DNA of 64,000 bases. Origin: CAZWEJ01 sp964632435 (lineage in GTDB: Bacteria > Patescibacteriota > Saccharimonadia > UBA4664 > SCTI01). The stretch lies in NCBI GenBank assembly GCA_964632435.1, contig CAZWEJ010000002.1:1-64000 (forward strand). Direction: 5' to 3'. Of this stretch, positions 35,632-45,199 are shown piece after piece. Under the pieces are notes generated by a model. It worked only from the letters and a program-made list of their open reading frames with translations, did not search any database and had not been told where the DNA came from. Position 1 is the first letter of the stretch, and every line of letters starts with the position of its first letter. A program made the translations under genes and the position numbers.

Positions 35632-37014
35632 ATGAACTCGCGAGAGTTGTGGCAAGCTGTCCTTGGTGAGGTTGAAGTTACATCCAGCCCGGCAGTGTTT
35701 AAAACTTGGTTCAAACCGACTTCGGTTCTGTCTCAAGAAGATGGACGAATTGTAATTGCGGTCCCAAGCACCTTTATTCGCGATGGCCTCAAAAAGAGAT
35801 ACCACGACAACATTAAAGAGATTATTGGGCGCATCAGTCCAAACATTAAAGAGATTGAGTATAAGATCTCGACCGATACCCGATTTTCAAACGTTCCCAC
35901 TCAAGAAACACTGGTTTCTCTGGGAGCTCCAACTATTCAGTCGGCCAAGCAGGCACCTACCTATGTAAGTAACCAGCTGGATACCCCCAAAACCACCCTC
36001 AACTCAAAGTACACACTCGATTCTTTTGTGGTTGGTCCAAGCAACGACCTAGCTTTCGCAGCCTGTCAGGCAGTGGCTGCTGCACCGGGCGTAAAATACA
36101 ATCCCCTCTTTATATATGGTGGCGTTGGGCTAGGTAAAACTCACCTAATGCAAGCTGTCGGTAACGCTATCCAAGCCAAAGATCCATCGAAGCAAGTTGC
36201 CTACATCACTAGCGAGCAGTTTACCCGTGAATTCCTAGACAGCATTCAGGCCGGTAAAAAAGGAAAGCAGTTCGCCGAGAAATATCGCAACCTCGACGTG
36301 CTAATAGTTGATGACATCCAGTTCCTCGGCAACAAAGAGCGCACTCAGGAAGAGTTCTTCCACACCTTTAATGCTCTTCACCAGGCCAACAAGCAGGTCA
36401 TTATGTCGAGCGATAAGCCACCAAAGGCAATTCCAAATCTTGAGGATCGCCTGCGTTCCCGCTTTGAATGGGGTATGGTTGCCGATATTCAAAAGCCTGA
36501 TCTAGAGACTCGCGCCGCCATAATCCAACAAAAAGCTAATAGTCGTGGTGTAAATCTTTCGATGGAAGTTGTAGAGTATCTGGCAAGGCAGTATCAAAAC
36601 AATATTCGCGAGCTTGAGGGTGCGCTCACGAGTATTCTGGGTCAGTCAGAGCTTAAGGCTAAGGAGCCTTCACTGGCATTTATTACCAGTCTGCTTGGCG
36701 CAAGTGCTCCTTCAAACCGTCGTAAACTACCTACGCCCAAGCTTATTATCGATAAAACATCGGCCTACTTTGATCTTCAACCTTCTGACATCATTGGACC
36801 GAGGCGCGATAAAGAGATTGTTGTTCCGAGGCAGATTGTAATGTATTTAATGCGTAATGAGCTCAATCTAAGCTATCCTAAGATCGCTCAGCACATTGGT
36901 GGACGAGATCATACAACAGCTATGCACTCTGTGCAAAAAATTGAAAAACTAATCGAGGTGGATGAGGAGATTCGCTACGAAGTGAATCAAGTCAAAGAGC
37001 GGATAACTCTGTGA
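35632..37014 (+). CDS. dnaA: Chromosomal replication initiator DnaA
   Basis: A 460-residue initiator of normal length. Domain I spans about 1-85 and a short linker follows to about 120. The AAA+ domain has Walker A GGVGLGKT (163-170) and Walker B VDDIQF (226-231) with FFHTF after it. The DNA-binding domain IV ends with GGRDHTTAMHSVQKI. GGAGG lies three bases before the ATG. It is read rightward away from the origin and ends in TGA, showing that TGA is a stop here. A strong hairpin follows at 37037. Confidence 0.98.
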   Translation: MNSRELWQAVLGEVEVTSSPAVFKTWFKPTSVLSQEDGRIVIAVPSTFIRDGLKKRYHDNIKEIIGRISPNIKEIEYKISTDTRFSNVPTQETLVSLGAPTIQSAKQAPTYVSNQLDTPKTTLNSKYTLDSFVVGPSNDLAFAACQAVAAAPGVKYNPLFIYGGVGLGKTHLMQAVGNAIQAKDPSKQVAYITSEQFTREFLDSIQAGKKGKQFAEKYRNLDVLIVDDIQFLGNKERTQEEFFHTFNALHQANKQVIMSSDKPPKAIPNLEDRLRSRFEWGMVADIQKPDLETRAAIIQQKANSRGVNLSMEVVEYLARQYQNNIRELEGALTSILGQSELKAKEPSLAFITSLLGASAPSNRRKLPTPKLIIDKTSAYFDLQPSDIIGPRRDKEIVVPRQIVMYLMRNELNLSYPKIAQHIGGRDHTTAMHSVQKIEKLIEVDEEIRYEVNQVKERITL

Positions 37015-37036
37015 ACAGCCTGTTAATAAGCTGGGG

Positions 37037-37070
37037 GCGGTATGTTAAAAACATAACCGCTTTTTGTTTT
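37037..37070 (+). terminator. Terminator after dnaA
   Basis: GCGGTATGTT pairs with AACATAACCGC with one bulged A, closing on a short A-rich loop and followed by TTTTTGTTTT. This makes dnaA a separate unit from dnaN. The rest of the gap to 37301 is A+T-rich and contains TTGTGCACAA, but I see no gene in it. Confidence 0.85.
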
Positions 37071-37301
37071 GTTTCCACATGGGTGCAAAAGATACATAAC
37101 AATTTTGAACAGGATTTCCAAAGATTGCACACATATTGTGCACAAGATGATACAATTTTTACCCAGGCTAAATTAGCTGTTTCTTGGCTTAATGAAGCGT
37201 TAATTAAAATTTGTACCCAGTTTCCCCAACGACTATTACTACTGCAACTGAATAAAAAAATTATAAAGTATAATATTTAATACTGTGAGGATGTGGAAAC
37301 A

Positions 37302-38408
37302 ATGAAACTAAGTTCAACTCAGGAAAATCTTTCAAAAGCTCTTAACACGGTTGGAAGAATAGTAAGTACAAGAGCAAGTCTCCCTGTCCTTAGTCATGTG
37401 CTATTGAGCGCCGATAGTAATCGATTACGAATTGCTGCAACTAACTTAGAAATCGGAATTAATTATTGGATCGGCTGCAAGGTTGAGCAAGATGGTGCAG
37501 TTACTGCCCCCGCTCGCTTGTTAAGTGAGTTCGTAACCAACCTTCCTTCAGGCAATCTCAATATTCAAGCTAGCGAAGCAAACCTTACGATTACAGCCAA
37601 GCACTATGAGTCGCATATTAATGGGATTACTGCCGAAGAGTTTCCAATGATCCCCGAAGTTAAATCGGATCCCGTCGTTACCCTCCCCGCCGATACTTTG
37701 CGAGAAGCCATTGCCGAGGTTGTTGTGGCCGCTGCACTTGATGAAACCCGACCAGTTCTCGCTGGAGTATATATGTATATTGAGGAAGGTAATCTGGTTT
37801 TGGTAGCGACTGATAGCTTTAGGCTGGCTGAGCGCTTTATCAAGCTTCCGAAAGGAAACGGTACCGAGTTAAACGCGATTGTGCCAGCTAGAACTATGCA
37901 GGAACTGGTTAGAATTCTTGGTGATAGTACTGGTGATGTAAAGATATATCTCGCGGAAAACCAAGTAATGTTCCAGATGGAAGATATTGAGCTGGTTTCT
38001 AGGCTCATTGAAGGTCAGTTCCCCAATTACCGACCAATCATTCCTGCAACCGATGACACAGTTGCTACTCTTTCGACCGCGGAGTTCACACGAATTACTA
38101 AGATGGCCAATCTTTTTGCACGAGAGAATGGCGGAAGTGTGCGTATTGAGGTTCAGGCCGAGGGAGAGATTCGTATTATGTCATCGGCTTCGCAAGTTGG
38201 TGATAACACCTCAAGTGCCGAATGTGATGTTTCGGGCGACGACAGCAATATTTCTCTTAACGCTAGGTTCTTGAGTGATGCTCTGGCGGTAATCAATACA
38301 AAGCGTGTTTCGTTTAGTACCAGCGGAAAGCTTAATCCGTGTGTTATTCGGCCCGAGGGTGAAAAAGCCGACGACTATCTGCATATCATCATGCCATTGA
38401 GGACCTAG
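37302..38408 (+). CDS. dnaN: DNA polymerase III beta sliding clamp
   Basis: A 368-residue ring clamp of three tandem fold domains. The N-terminal MKLSSTQENLSKAL and RASLPVLSHVLL match the family start. LVATDSFRLAE and the closing IMPLRT C-terminus (the protein-binding pocket edge) are the other landmarks. The start is the ATG at 37302 rather than the in-frame GTG at 37293, because GAGG at 37287 is spaced correctly only for the ATG. It is followed 26 bases later by recF. Confidence 0.97.
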   Translation: MKLSSTQENLSKALNTVGRIVSTRASLPVLSHVLLSADSNRLRIAATNLEIGINYWIGCKVEQDGAVTAPARLLSEFVTNLPSGNLNIQASEANLTITAKHYESHINGITAEEFPMIPEVKSDPVVTLPADTLREAIAEVVVAAALDETRPVLAGVYMYIEEGNLVLVATDSFRLAERFIKLPKGNGTELNAIVPARTMQELVRILGDSTGDVKIYLAENQVMFQMEDIELVSRLIEGQFPNYRPIIPATDDTVATLSTAEFTRITKMANLFARENGGSVRIEVQAEGEIRIMSSASQVGDNTSSAECDVSGDDSNISLNARFLSDALAVINTKRVSFSTSGKLNPCVIRPEGEKADDYLHIIMPLRT

Positions 38409-38434
38409 GCTCTCCCCCGAGAGTTTGACCGGAT

Positions 38435-39490
38435 ATGATCAGCCGGATTTCTTTAACTAATTTTCGCTCGTATAAGGATCAAGTATTCGACTTGGATCCT
38501 AATATCACGGTGGTTGTTGGTCCAAATGCGACCGGTAAAACCAATCTACTTGAATCTATTTTTGTTTTGGCGACAACAAAATCGTTTAGAGCTAAAGATC
38601 AAGAGCTTATCAATCATGATGCGCACTATTACCGAATTGTTGGTAAGAGCGATGATTCCGAATTGGCTCTGGGTTTTCAGGTTAGTCATCAAGGTAAGGA
38701 AAAGAGGGCTCAACGTGATGGTGCAAAACAGACATTAGTTCAACATATCGCCCACATTCAAACGGTTTTGTTTGAGCCAAATGATTTACAGTTAATCTTA
38801 GGTAGCCCGGATCGCAGGCGTAGGTATTTAGATTTTATTCTGACCCAAACTCAACCGCAGTATCTTTCAACTATGCATCGATATCGCAGGGTGTTGCAGC
38901 AGCGTAATTCCTTACTGTCTGATTGGCAGGGTCAAACCCAAGAACTGTTTGCTTGGAACGTTAAATTGACTGAGCTTGCGACCGATATTGATACCGCTCG
39001 TCGAGATTTAATTAAGCACATCAATGGAATCGCTAAGGATCTGTATAAAGACATTGCCGGAGCACCAGAAGATCTTGAGTTGACCTATATTGGTTCGGCA
39101 GACCCTAAAGATTACGCGAGCGATTTTCTTGCTAGCCTGGAGAGAAATATTGGGCGAGATGTTGGAGCCGGTTTTACCACAATTGGTCCACATCGCGACG
39201 ACTTTGATATCCGTTTTAAACGCTCTGATGTAACGGCTGTTGCCTCTCGTGGCGAGATGAGGACTATTGTGCTGGTATTGAAGCTTTCGGAGCTTAAATA
39301 TGTTGAGCAAAAAACTCAACGCTCCCCTATTTTGTTGCTCGATGATGTCTTTAGTGAGCTAGATGATAGCCGCCGTGAATATTTAATTGGGACTCTAAAT
39401 AAGTACCAGACTGTTATTACTACCACCGATGGTGACGTCGCCAGGCGACTTGGTAGTTCGCATGTTATTGAAACATCGGGGCTGGGTTAG
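38435..39490 (+). CDS. recF: Recombination protein RecF
   Basis: A 351-residue SMC-like ATPase that loads RecA at gaps. It has Walker A GPNATGKT (29-36), the N-terminal LTNFRSY, an LDFIL block and the signature/Walker B stretch ILLLDDVFSELD near 297-308. QRDGAKQ and EPNDLQLILGSPDRRRRYLD are typical RecF residues. It lies in the standard dnaA-dnaN-recF order and is followed three bases later by a DciA-like gene. Confidence 0.96.
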   Translation: MISRISLTNFRSYKDQVFDLDPNITVVVGPNATGKTNLLESIFVLATTKSFRAKDQELINHDAHYYRIVGKSDDSELALGFQVSHQGKEKRAQRDGAKQTLVQHIAHIQTVLFEPNDLQLILGSPDRRRRYLDFILTQTQPQYLSTMHRYRRVLQQRNSLLSDWQGQTQELFAWNVKLTELATDIDTARRDLIKHINGIAKDLYKDIAGAPEDLELTYIGSADPKDYASDFLASLERNIGRDVGAGFTTIGPHRDDFDIRFKRSDVTAVASRGEMRTIVLVLKLSELKYVEQKTQRSPILLLDDVFSELDDSRREYLIGTLNKYQTVITTTDGDVARRLGSSHVIETSGLG

Positions 39491-39493
39491 AGT

Positions 39494-39742
39494 ATGCTTG
39501 AGCGGCCTAATGATTATCTCAAGAAGCGCGCAGATGAGCTTGGCCTTGATCGAGCTGATAAGTTGGCGGAAATTCAAGCTTACTTGGATGAGAAATATCC
39601 CGGAATGTGTCGAGCAGTTAGTTTGAATGATGGTGTATTGCGGATTGCGACTTCAAATTCAAGTGTTGCTAGCGAATTAAGATATAATAAACCACATTTT
39701 TTATATGTTCGATCAATAAAAATATCTATTACAAAGACTTAA
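39494..39742 (+). CDS. DUF721/DciA-like protein
   Basis: An 82-residue protein with a short helical start (residues 1-35) and a beta-hairpin region: LRIATSNSSVASELRYNKPH corresponds to the conserved core of DUF721 proteins (strand, then A-x-x-L-x-x-x-K/P). DciA proteins of this family help load the replicative helicase where DnaC/DnaI is missing. The gene directly follows recF, where DUF721 genes commonly sit. It is shorter than usual DciA. Function is inferred from family and position. Confidence 0.6.
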   Translation: MLERPNDYLKKRADELGLDRADKLAEIQAYLDEKYPGMCRAVSLNDGVLRIATSNSSVASELRYNKPHFLYVRSIKISITKT

Positions 39743-41127
39743 TCAGTTTCATAGTCTTGATACTCTATAGGTATATTTGATGTATTAATACCAGTCTCCT
39801 TCAAAACATTATGAGCTTCTTGTCTATTTTTTTGAGTAAAGTTTGTATCTGGGCTTTCAGGTACCCGTATTATTATTTTTGTCGTACCGAAGTTATATAG
39901 TTCTATTTTGAAATTATCTTCATATAAAGGAAGAATCTTTATTAGGTTTGAAACATTAGAAGGTATCTGTACTTCGCCTTCTTTTTGAACTTTATAAAAA
40001 GCCGATTGATTGTCATCCGATGTTGAAAAGTAAATATTTTTAGCGTCGCTAGTCGTTGAGGTTATGGAGGCATTAAGAGGTGCATTAGTTATGAGGTAAG
40101 AATAATTTTTTAATGAATCGTAAATCCATAATTCTGAACCCTTTACGTAGGAAAGTTCATTTTCACTTATCCAATTAAGGTATTTAATATCTGGAGGAAG
40201 GTTCTTCTTCTTATTCAATTTGTTATCGGTGATAAACGCCTCATTTTCTGTTGTTATGGCAATCTTTGTTGAAGAAGGGTTAATTGATTTTTCAATTGCA
40301 GAGTATTCTTTTTCGAACTTAGTATTGTTTTCGAGGTTTGTCAGTATGGTTTTGTGCTTAAAATTAGAAATGCTTTCTTCTGATGAAGGCGGGACGCTTG
40401 ATATCAATAATATCTTATCCGAAGCAGAAACTGTCGGAGAATCTATTATGGTTTCAGTAACTTTTTTCCACCCTCCATTTGTATAGGACAATATTTCTTT
40501 ACCTGACGAAACAAATATATCCCCGACATTATTTATCGCTGCTGCATTTACAACCCTTCCACCTGTATCATATTGTCTGTACTGTCCATTGGTCATAGAT
40601 GAAAGTACGGTGTCACCATTTCGGTCACCCAGAAATATCCCATGGTTAGAATCTGCCCAATTGTAAAAATATATTCTTCCAAGATTGAGGTTTATTGTGG
40701 ATGGTTGGGTTGATTTTTCAGATAACGACATCAGGTAATCACTGTTATTGTCGACATACTGAAATGTATCCTTGTATTTGTTTATTCCTCTAGCTTCTAT
40801 ATTGAATAGTATTAAACTCTGCTCGGATTTAAGTTCTGGTATTTTAATTTCTTCTTTGCTACTTGCCTTTATATCTAAAACTTTTTCGAATTGCGATGTT
40901 GCAGTGCTTGCAGATACCGTATACGAACTGGGCTTGAGTCTAGTACTAAAAGACCCTCTTTTGTTAAGTATTTCGCTATTATCTTTGTTATTGATTATTC
41001 TAACGTCTGTTTCATTGGAGGCGGTGACTTGTAAAGTACCTTTTGACAATAGATTGAACGCAATAAAAACAAATATGCCAACTATAACAATCGTAACAAT
41101 TACATAAATGTACCTTTTACTTATCAT
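39739..41127 (-). CDS. Membrane-anchored PEGA-like/beta-rich protein
   Basis: A 462-residue protein with one N-terminal span (about 7-28) and a large outside part. Residues about 30-95 (GTLQVTASNETDVRIIN, then GSFSTRLKPSSYTVSAS) look like a PEGA-type domain. The rest has repeating strand-turn units (ILLISSVPPSSEESIS, AITTENEAFITDN) suggesting a beta-propeller. No catalytic residues are visible. Its start overlaps the stop of the hydrolase gene upstream (ATGA), so it belongs to the secretion operon, perhaps as an outer accessory part. It converges with the DciA-like gene. Confidence 0.6.
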   Translation of the reverse strand: MISKRYIYVIVTIVIVGIFVFIAFNLLSKGTLQVTASNETDVRIINNKDNSEILNKRGSFSTRLKPSSYTVSASTATSQFEKVLDIKASSKEEIKIPELKSEQSLILFNIEARGINKYKDTFQYVDNNSDYLMSLSEKSTQPSTINLNLGRIYFYNWADSNHGIFLGDRNGDTVLSSMTNGQYRQYDTGGRVVNAAAINNVGDIFVSSGKEILSYTNGGWKKVTETIIDSPTVSASDKILLISSVPPSSEESISNFKHKTILTNLENNTKFEKEYSAIEKSINPSSTKIAITTENEAFITDNKLNKKKNLPPDIKYLNWISENELSYVKGSELWIYDSLKNYSYLITNAPLNASITSTTSDAKNIYFSTSDDNQSAFYKVQKEGEVQIPSNVSNLIKILPLYEDNFKIELYNFGTTKIIIRVPESPDTNFTQKNRQEAHNVLKETGINTSNIPIEYQDYETD

Positions 41128-42383
41128 CGATCGGGTAAATTCTTATAAGCTTCATTAATTGCGGGCATAGGGTCAATAAGATTGGCATTAGCTGCTGGTC
41201 CTGGACGGGCAAAGTAACTATCCTGTCCTTTCTTTGTAACGTCAAAATGTACATGAGGGATGGTATTTTCAGCACATTGAACTGGCCCAATAGTTGCTAT
41301 GATGTCCCCTGCTTTAACTTTATCACCAACTTTTACTTTTAGGGACCCGGGTTTTAGATGTGCATAATAGAACCAATTGCCCTCATCTCCTTCGATGTGT
41401 ATTGCTGGAAACCCTCCGGGTCCTCCTGTACAGGGCTTCTCATTAACTTTTCTTACTGTGCCTTCTTTTGCAGATACGACTTTGTAACCCTCCTTAGGAC
41501 CTAAATCGGCGGCAAAATAATCATGATGACAGCTAGATGAATTGCCAGAATTTTTACAAGTCGGTTTTGTTAGGCCGCTTGGATAAGAGCTACCATAATC
41601 TTTTTTTGTTGCAACTACTGGAAATGCGAAACCGTCTGCGGTTAAGCCAATTCCACCATTTGAACCCGCACAGCTATCCCCAACACTACCGTTTACAGAT
41701 GATTGGTCTCCAGTTTTGAAGTATTTATATGCTTTAATAATTGAATTAACGTAGTCTTGGCTGTGGTTATAATCGTACGCTGCTGCTCTCAGTTCATTCT
41801 CATTTGCTCCCACTTTTCCCCCTACTGCTGCCAGATACTTTGCGGCACCATAAGCACCATCAACCAAGTCTTGAGCATCTGCTTTCCCATCGCCATTCCC
41901 GTCAACCTTGTAAGTTGCCCATGTACTTGGAATGAACTGGAAGGCGCCCATAGTACCGAATTGGTTCGTCGGCCAGTCAGCTCCATTACCATATGGTCTT
42001 GCGGGATCTCTCCATTTGCCATCACCGGTTGTTGGTGGTGGTTGGGCGGAGTCGGCATTATTAGTTGAATCACCAGTCCTTGAGTTTTCAGCATAGTAAA
42101 ATGCAGCCAAAAAGTTTGGATCTACATTGAATTTCTTCCCAGCGGCAACAAAAATCTTTTGTAATTTCTCCTGAGTAGCTTTCCTTAAGCCCTTTCCAAC
42201 AGTAGGAGAAATTGATCCACTCGCAACCACTTCGCCACCATTATTACATGCAAAGTCCTTATCATATTGCGTTGTATCAAGATTGACTCGCTGCCTATCA
42301 TTTTGAGAAATTGCGTAGGTTCGATTGATACTTATCGAGGAAAGAATAATTGCGAAAACAATGGGGATAATCAACTTTTTCAT
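41124..42383 (-). CDS. Lytic transglycosylase plus M23 peptidase (VirB1-like)
   Basis: A 419-residue exported hydrolase with a signal peptide (about 1-24). Residues about 75-210 form a lytic transglycosylase domain: FLAAFYYAENS with the catalytic glutamate, then GAFQFIPSTW and AAAYDYNHS. The C-terminal part (about 250-400) is an M23 endopeptidase with HHDYFAADLG, and IPHVHFDV with the zinc histidines. The combined glycan- and peptide-cleaving activity fits the VirB1 role of opening peptidoglycan for a secretion channel. It overlaps neighbours on both sides. Confidence 0.9.
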   Translation of the reverse strand: MKKLIIPIVFAIILSSISINRTYAISQNDRQRVNLDTTQYDKDFACNNGGEVVASGSISPTVGKGLRKATQEKLQKIFVAAGKKFNVDPNFLAAFYYAENSRTGDSTNNADSAQPPPTTGDGKWRDPARPYGNGADWPTNQFGTMGAFQFIPSTWATYKVDGNGDGKADAQDLVDGAYGAAKYLAAVGGKVGANENELRAAAYDYNHSQDYVNSIIKAYKYFKTGDQSSVNGSVGDSCAGSNGGIGLTADGFAFPVVATKKDYGSSYPSGLTKPTCKNSGNSSSCHHDYFAADLGPKEGYKVVSAKEGTVRKVNEKPCTGGPGGFPAIHIEGDEGNWFYYAHLKPGSLKVKVGDKVKAGDIIATIGPVQCAENTIPHVHFDVTKKGQDSYFARPGPAANANLIDPMPAINEAYKNLPDR

Positions 42384-45193
42384 TTAACTGGGAAGTCGTA
42401 ATGCCAGTGGCTATAGCCGGCATCACACCTTTCTCCATTATCGTGACCATTATATTTTTCAGCAGTGTTATCCAGGACAGAACCTGAAATAGCTGGTTGA
42501 CAGTTCAAGTCTACTGCTATCCCTCGGTAGTGATTAGAAGTGCTGCTGTGATCTTTGTCAGTGAGTGCGTTAACCATTATTGGGTGATCCCTAGCTACAT
42601 CTAATATGAACCTTAAAACATTAGGGTTTAAGTCAACTTCCCTATTCTGAACAGCAAAAGGATCCATTGATGTAGTATAAGCTTTTTTACCTTCAGACAT
42701 CGCAACAACCACGTCCCGGGTATTTACTCCATTATTTGTCCAATACGTTATTTTCGAATTTGCCAGCATTCTCTTCGCAAGCTCTTGAAGGTCGCCACTA
42801 ATTCTTCCGCCTGTTGACGAGTCTTCTTCTGCTCCCGAATCTACGAAACCCACTGAGGCACATTCTTCGTCATCGCTATACATGCAAGACATACTGTTTG
42901 CCACAGCTTCATCCATTAAGCACAAGCTGCTTGGTGGATCTTGGCCTTTTCCTACAGCGTTGTTAAAGACTTCAATCTCTTGGTCACACTCGGATTTAGA
43001 TTGGCTATTATAAGGTTCACTATTTAAATCGTCTTCTGAGAATCCGTATCTTTTTACTCCATACAGATTATCATCCTGTTGTTGAGCAAAAGCTGGGCCA
43101 GTAGTAATCCTTGAAATAATATTAGGCATTGATGCGAGAAAGTTGGTTATGCCTCTTGGAGATATTGTGCTGATTGCTTTAGTACTTTGCCCTAACAAAC
43201 CCTGATAATTTGAGGGTGTAGCCATAACTAATCTAGAAAACAATGAGTTTGGATTTTCGAGGGAAGTAAGTTTTTCTACCGTGGTTTTATCAATATCTTT
43301 TTCATATCTTGCAATACTTGCATCTTGGTTTAGCTTTGAAACCTGTGAATCTGTCAGTGGTCCTCCTCCCATTGTTTGCGTGAGCGATTCGGCAACCACC
43401 GCTCCTCCTGCATCTACGCAGTTCATCATTCGTCCACCAGACTCCTCCCCCGAGCAAACAGGGGAGCCACCAAGGTATTCAACAATTTTAGTCACGAAGC
43501 TTTGAAACATCTGGTTTAAATCTACGCCTGTAATTTTTCCAAACAGCCAAATACCCGCATTTGAAGCTTCACCGACTATAGAATTTATGGCACCCATTAC
43601 TGCTGAAATAATTCGATCAACAATCGAACCGTTGTACCAATCAAAGAATTTTGAAGCAACTTTACCAAGGCTTTTTTGATATACTTCAGAAATATTTGCA
43701 GCTCTGGAGTTGTCTGAATACACCTTCATCGCATCGGTGACCTGATCGTAATCATCCTGAGAATCATTTTGCGCGTATGCTTTCCCTATTATTCCAGGGG
43801 ATTCATCTACACCCGCTATTTCCTTATAAGCATCGCTTTTTTCAATACCGTCGGTCATCTTCATGAATGAGTTTACTTCCTCTGAAGAAACCTTCTCACC
43901 TTCTTTAAGGTGATCAGTAACTGTTCCGAAGGTGAAGTAAGAAGAAGCGTATTCTGCAGCTCTCATAACTGCAATCAGCTTTACTAGCCCCATTGTGTCA
44001 GCGCCTAGTAGGTAGTCAATTTGTTTGGCGGTGTCAACATAACTCGCGGCATTTGCTATCGGAATTGCCCTTTGTACTATTTTGCTGGCAAATATCCTCG
44101 AAATTTTTCCAGCAGGCTTTCTTCCGCCTCCATCTGGCTCACTCGTACCTGCCCTTGATTCTTCAGAGCTTTGGTCTAAATCCGATTCTAGGTCGGGATC
44201 AATACTTTCATTTGCAAAACTGTTTCTATCATCGTTTGGGTTTGATGTTTCAGGACAGTCTTTGGCCTCAAAAACGCATCTATTGAAACGTCCACTCAGT
44301 AATGGTTTCGCCACCGCTTTAGACCACCTTTTTTTTACGGCGTCGTCTGTTTTATCCCTTGTGTTTTCAAAGAACCGCCACTTAGTTATGCCAAGGCGTT
44401 CGTATCCCCACTTACGAAGGTTATATCGCTTAATAACCTGCCAACTTTTAGTGTTCTCTTTTATGGCAGCATTAAAAGCTCTTCTTCCAGCTTTGTTAGA
44501 TTCAAACCTATCTTCAACAAGTCTCTCAAATTGGGTAGTATCATCTAGGCTGATATTCTTGAAATCAATATCTTCGCCTCTTACTCTGAGTGTTACCAGT
44601 CTATCTTTACCTATGCCGTCGGATTCTCGTATGAATCTAATGCCTTGTTTCTTTTCTAGATCCTCAAAAAATTTATCAGTTCGGATGTCTTTATACCATT
44701 GAGTGAAAGGATTTGGGGCGTTATACCAACCCTTTGCTTCGAAGTATCGATTCTTGCCATCCTTCTCCCCTGCTACCTCAGCCTTCATTAAGGTAACAAG
44801 AAACCTATCGCTCCTTTGGTCCATAAAATACATAAGTCGAGCCATTCTTTTTGCATCTACGTTCTCTTTCATAAAAGAAAGCTTGAAAGGTGCTAAGAAA
44901 GCAAAAAATACCGCAAGAAGAGCTGTAGAAAATCCTATAATTGCTGCCCCGATAATATAAGTTCGGCGCAGTCTTAACACTGCCCTTACACCACCAGCAG
45001 AACTATTATCTTGAGTTTTTCTTGTTACTCTTTGAGGAGAATCGTCTTCGCCTGATGATTTTCTAGATGCCAGCGCATCATTTGATACTCCTCCTGGTAG
45101 ATCTTTAGGGCTAGTTTTTTGACCAGAAGACTCTGGCTTTTCAGCCCCCATCTTTTCTTTATCATCGAGCTTTTCGTAATCTTCCGGTCGCAT
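42380..45193 (-). CDS. Large secretion-locus protein with M15-like peptidase C-terminus
   Basis: A 937-residue protein. The N-terminal 75 residues are polar and probably cytoplasmic, and one strong membrane span follows at about 76-105. The long middle region (about 110-800) has further hydrophobic helices near 515-560 and 670-700. At the end, SNHYRGIAVDL and YSHWHYDF reproduce the zinc-ligand pattern of M15/VanY DD-peptidases, so it may trim peptidoglycan stems. It overlaps the transglycosylase gene by four bases and follows virB4 by six. I know no named family with this combination. Confidence 0.6.
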   Translation of the reverse strand: MRPEDYEKLDDKEKMGAEKPESSGQKTSPKDLPGGVSNDALASRKSSGEDDSPQRVTRKTQDNSSAGGVRAVLRLRRTYIIGAAIIGFSTALLAVFFAFLAPFKLSFMKENVDAKRMARLMYFMDQRSDRFLVTLMKAEVAGEKDGKNRYFEAKGWYNAPNPFTQWYKDIRTDKFFEDLEKKQGIRFIRESDGIGKDRLVTLRVRGEDIDFKNISLDDTTQFERLVEDRFESNKAGRRAFNAAIKENTKSWQVIKRYNLRKWGYERLGITKWRFFENTRDKTDDAVKKRWSKAVAKPLLSGRFNRCVFEAKDCPETSNPNDDRNSFANESIDPDLESDLDQSSEESRAGTSEPDGGGRKPAGKISRIFASKIVQRAIPIANAASYVDTAKQIDYLLGADTMGLVKLIAVMRAAEYASSYFTFGTVTDHLKEGEKVSSEEVNSFMKMTDGIEKSDAYKEIAGVDESPGIIGKAYAQNDSQDDYDQVTDAMKVYSDNSRAANISEVYQKSLGKVASKFFDWYNGSIVDRIISAVMGAINSIVGEASNAGIWLFGKITGVDLNQMFQSFVTKIVEYLGGSPVCSGEESGGRMMNCVDAGGAVVAESLTQTMGGGPLTDSQVSKLNQDASIARYEKDIDKTTVEKLTSLENPNSLFSRLVMATPSNYQGLLGQSTKAISTISPRGITNFLASMPNIISRITTGPAFAQQQDDNLYGVKRYGFSEDDLNSEPYNSQSKSECDQEIEVFNNAVGKGQDPPSSLCLMDEAVANSMSCMYSDDEECASVGFVDSGAEEDSSTGGRISGDLQELAKRMLANSKITYWTNNGVNTRDVVVAMSEGKKAYTTSMDPFAVQNREVDLNPNVLRFILDVARDHPIMVNALTDKDHSSTSNHYRGIAVDLNCQPAISGSVLDNTAEKYNGHDNGERCDAGYSHWHYDFPVK

Positions 45194-45199
45194 AAAATA

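Noticed and set aside
35356..35805. 149-codon open frame on the minus strand over rpmH, the origin and the dnaA start
   Set aside because: It runs antisense to dnaA and in the wrong frame over rpmH; the translation shows no family features and would span the origin.
37071..37301. Second origin or small RNA between dnaA and dnaN
   Set aside because: It is A+T-rich and contains TTGTGCACAA, but no cluster of DnaA boxes, promoter-terminator pair or stable fold could be supported by eye.
44082..44702. 206-codon plus-strand frame inside the 937-residue protein gene
   Set aside because: It is antisense to a well-supported coding frame, and its Ser/Leu-rich composition is typical of a reverse-strand shadow.
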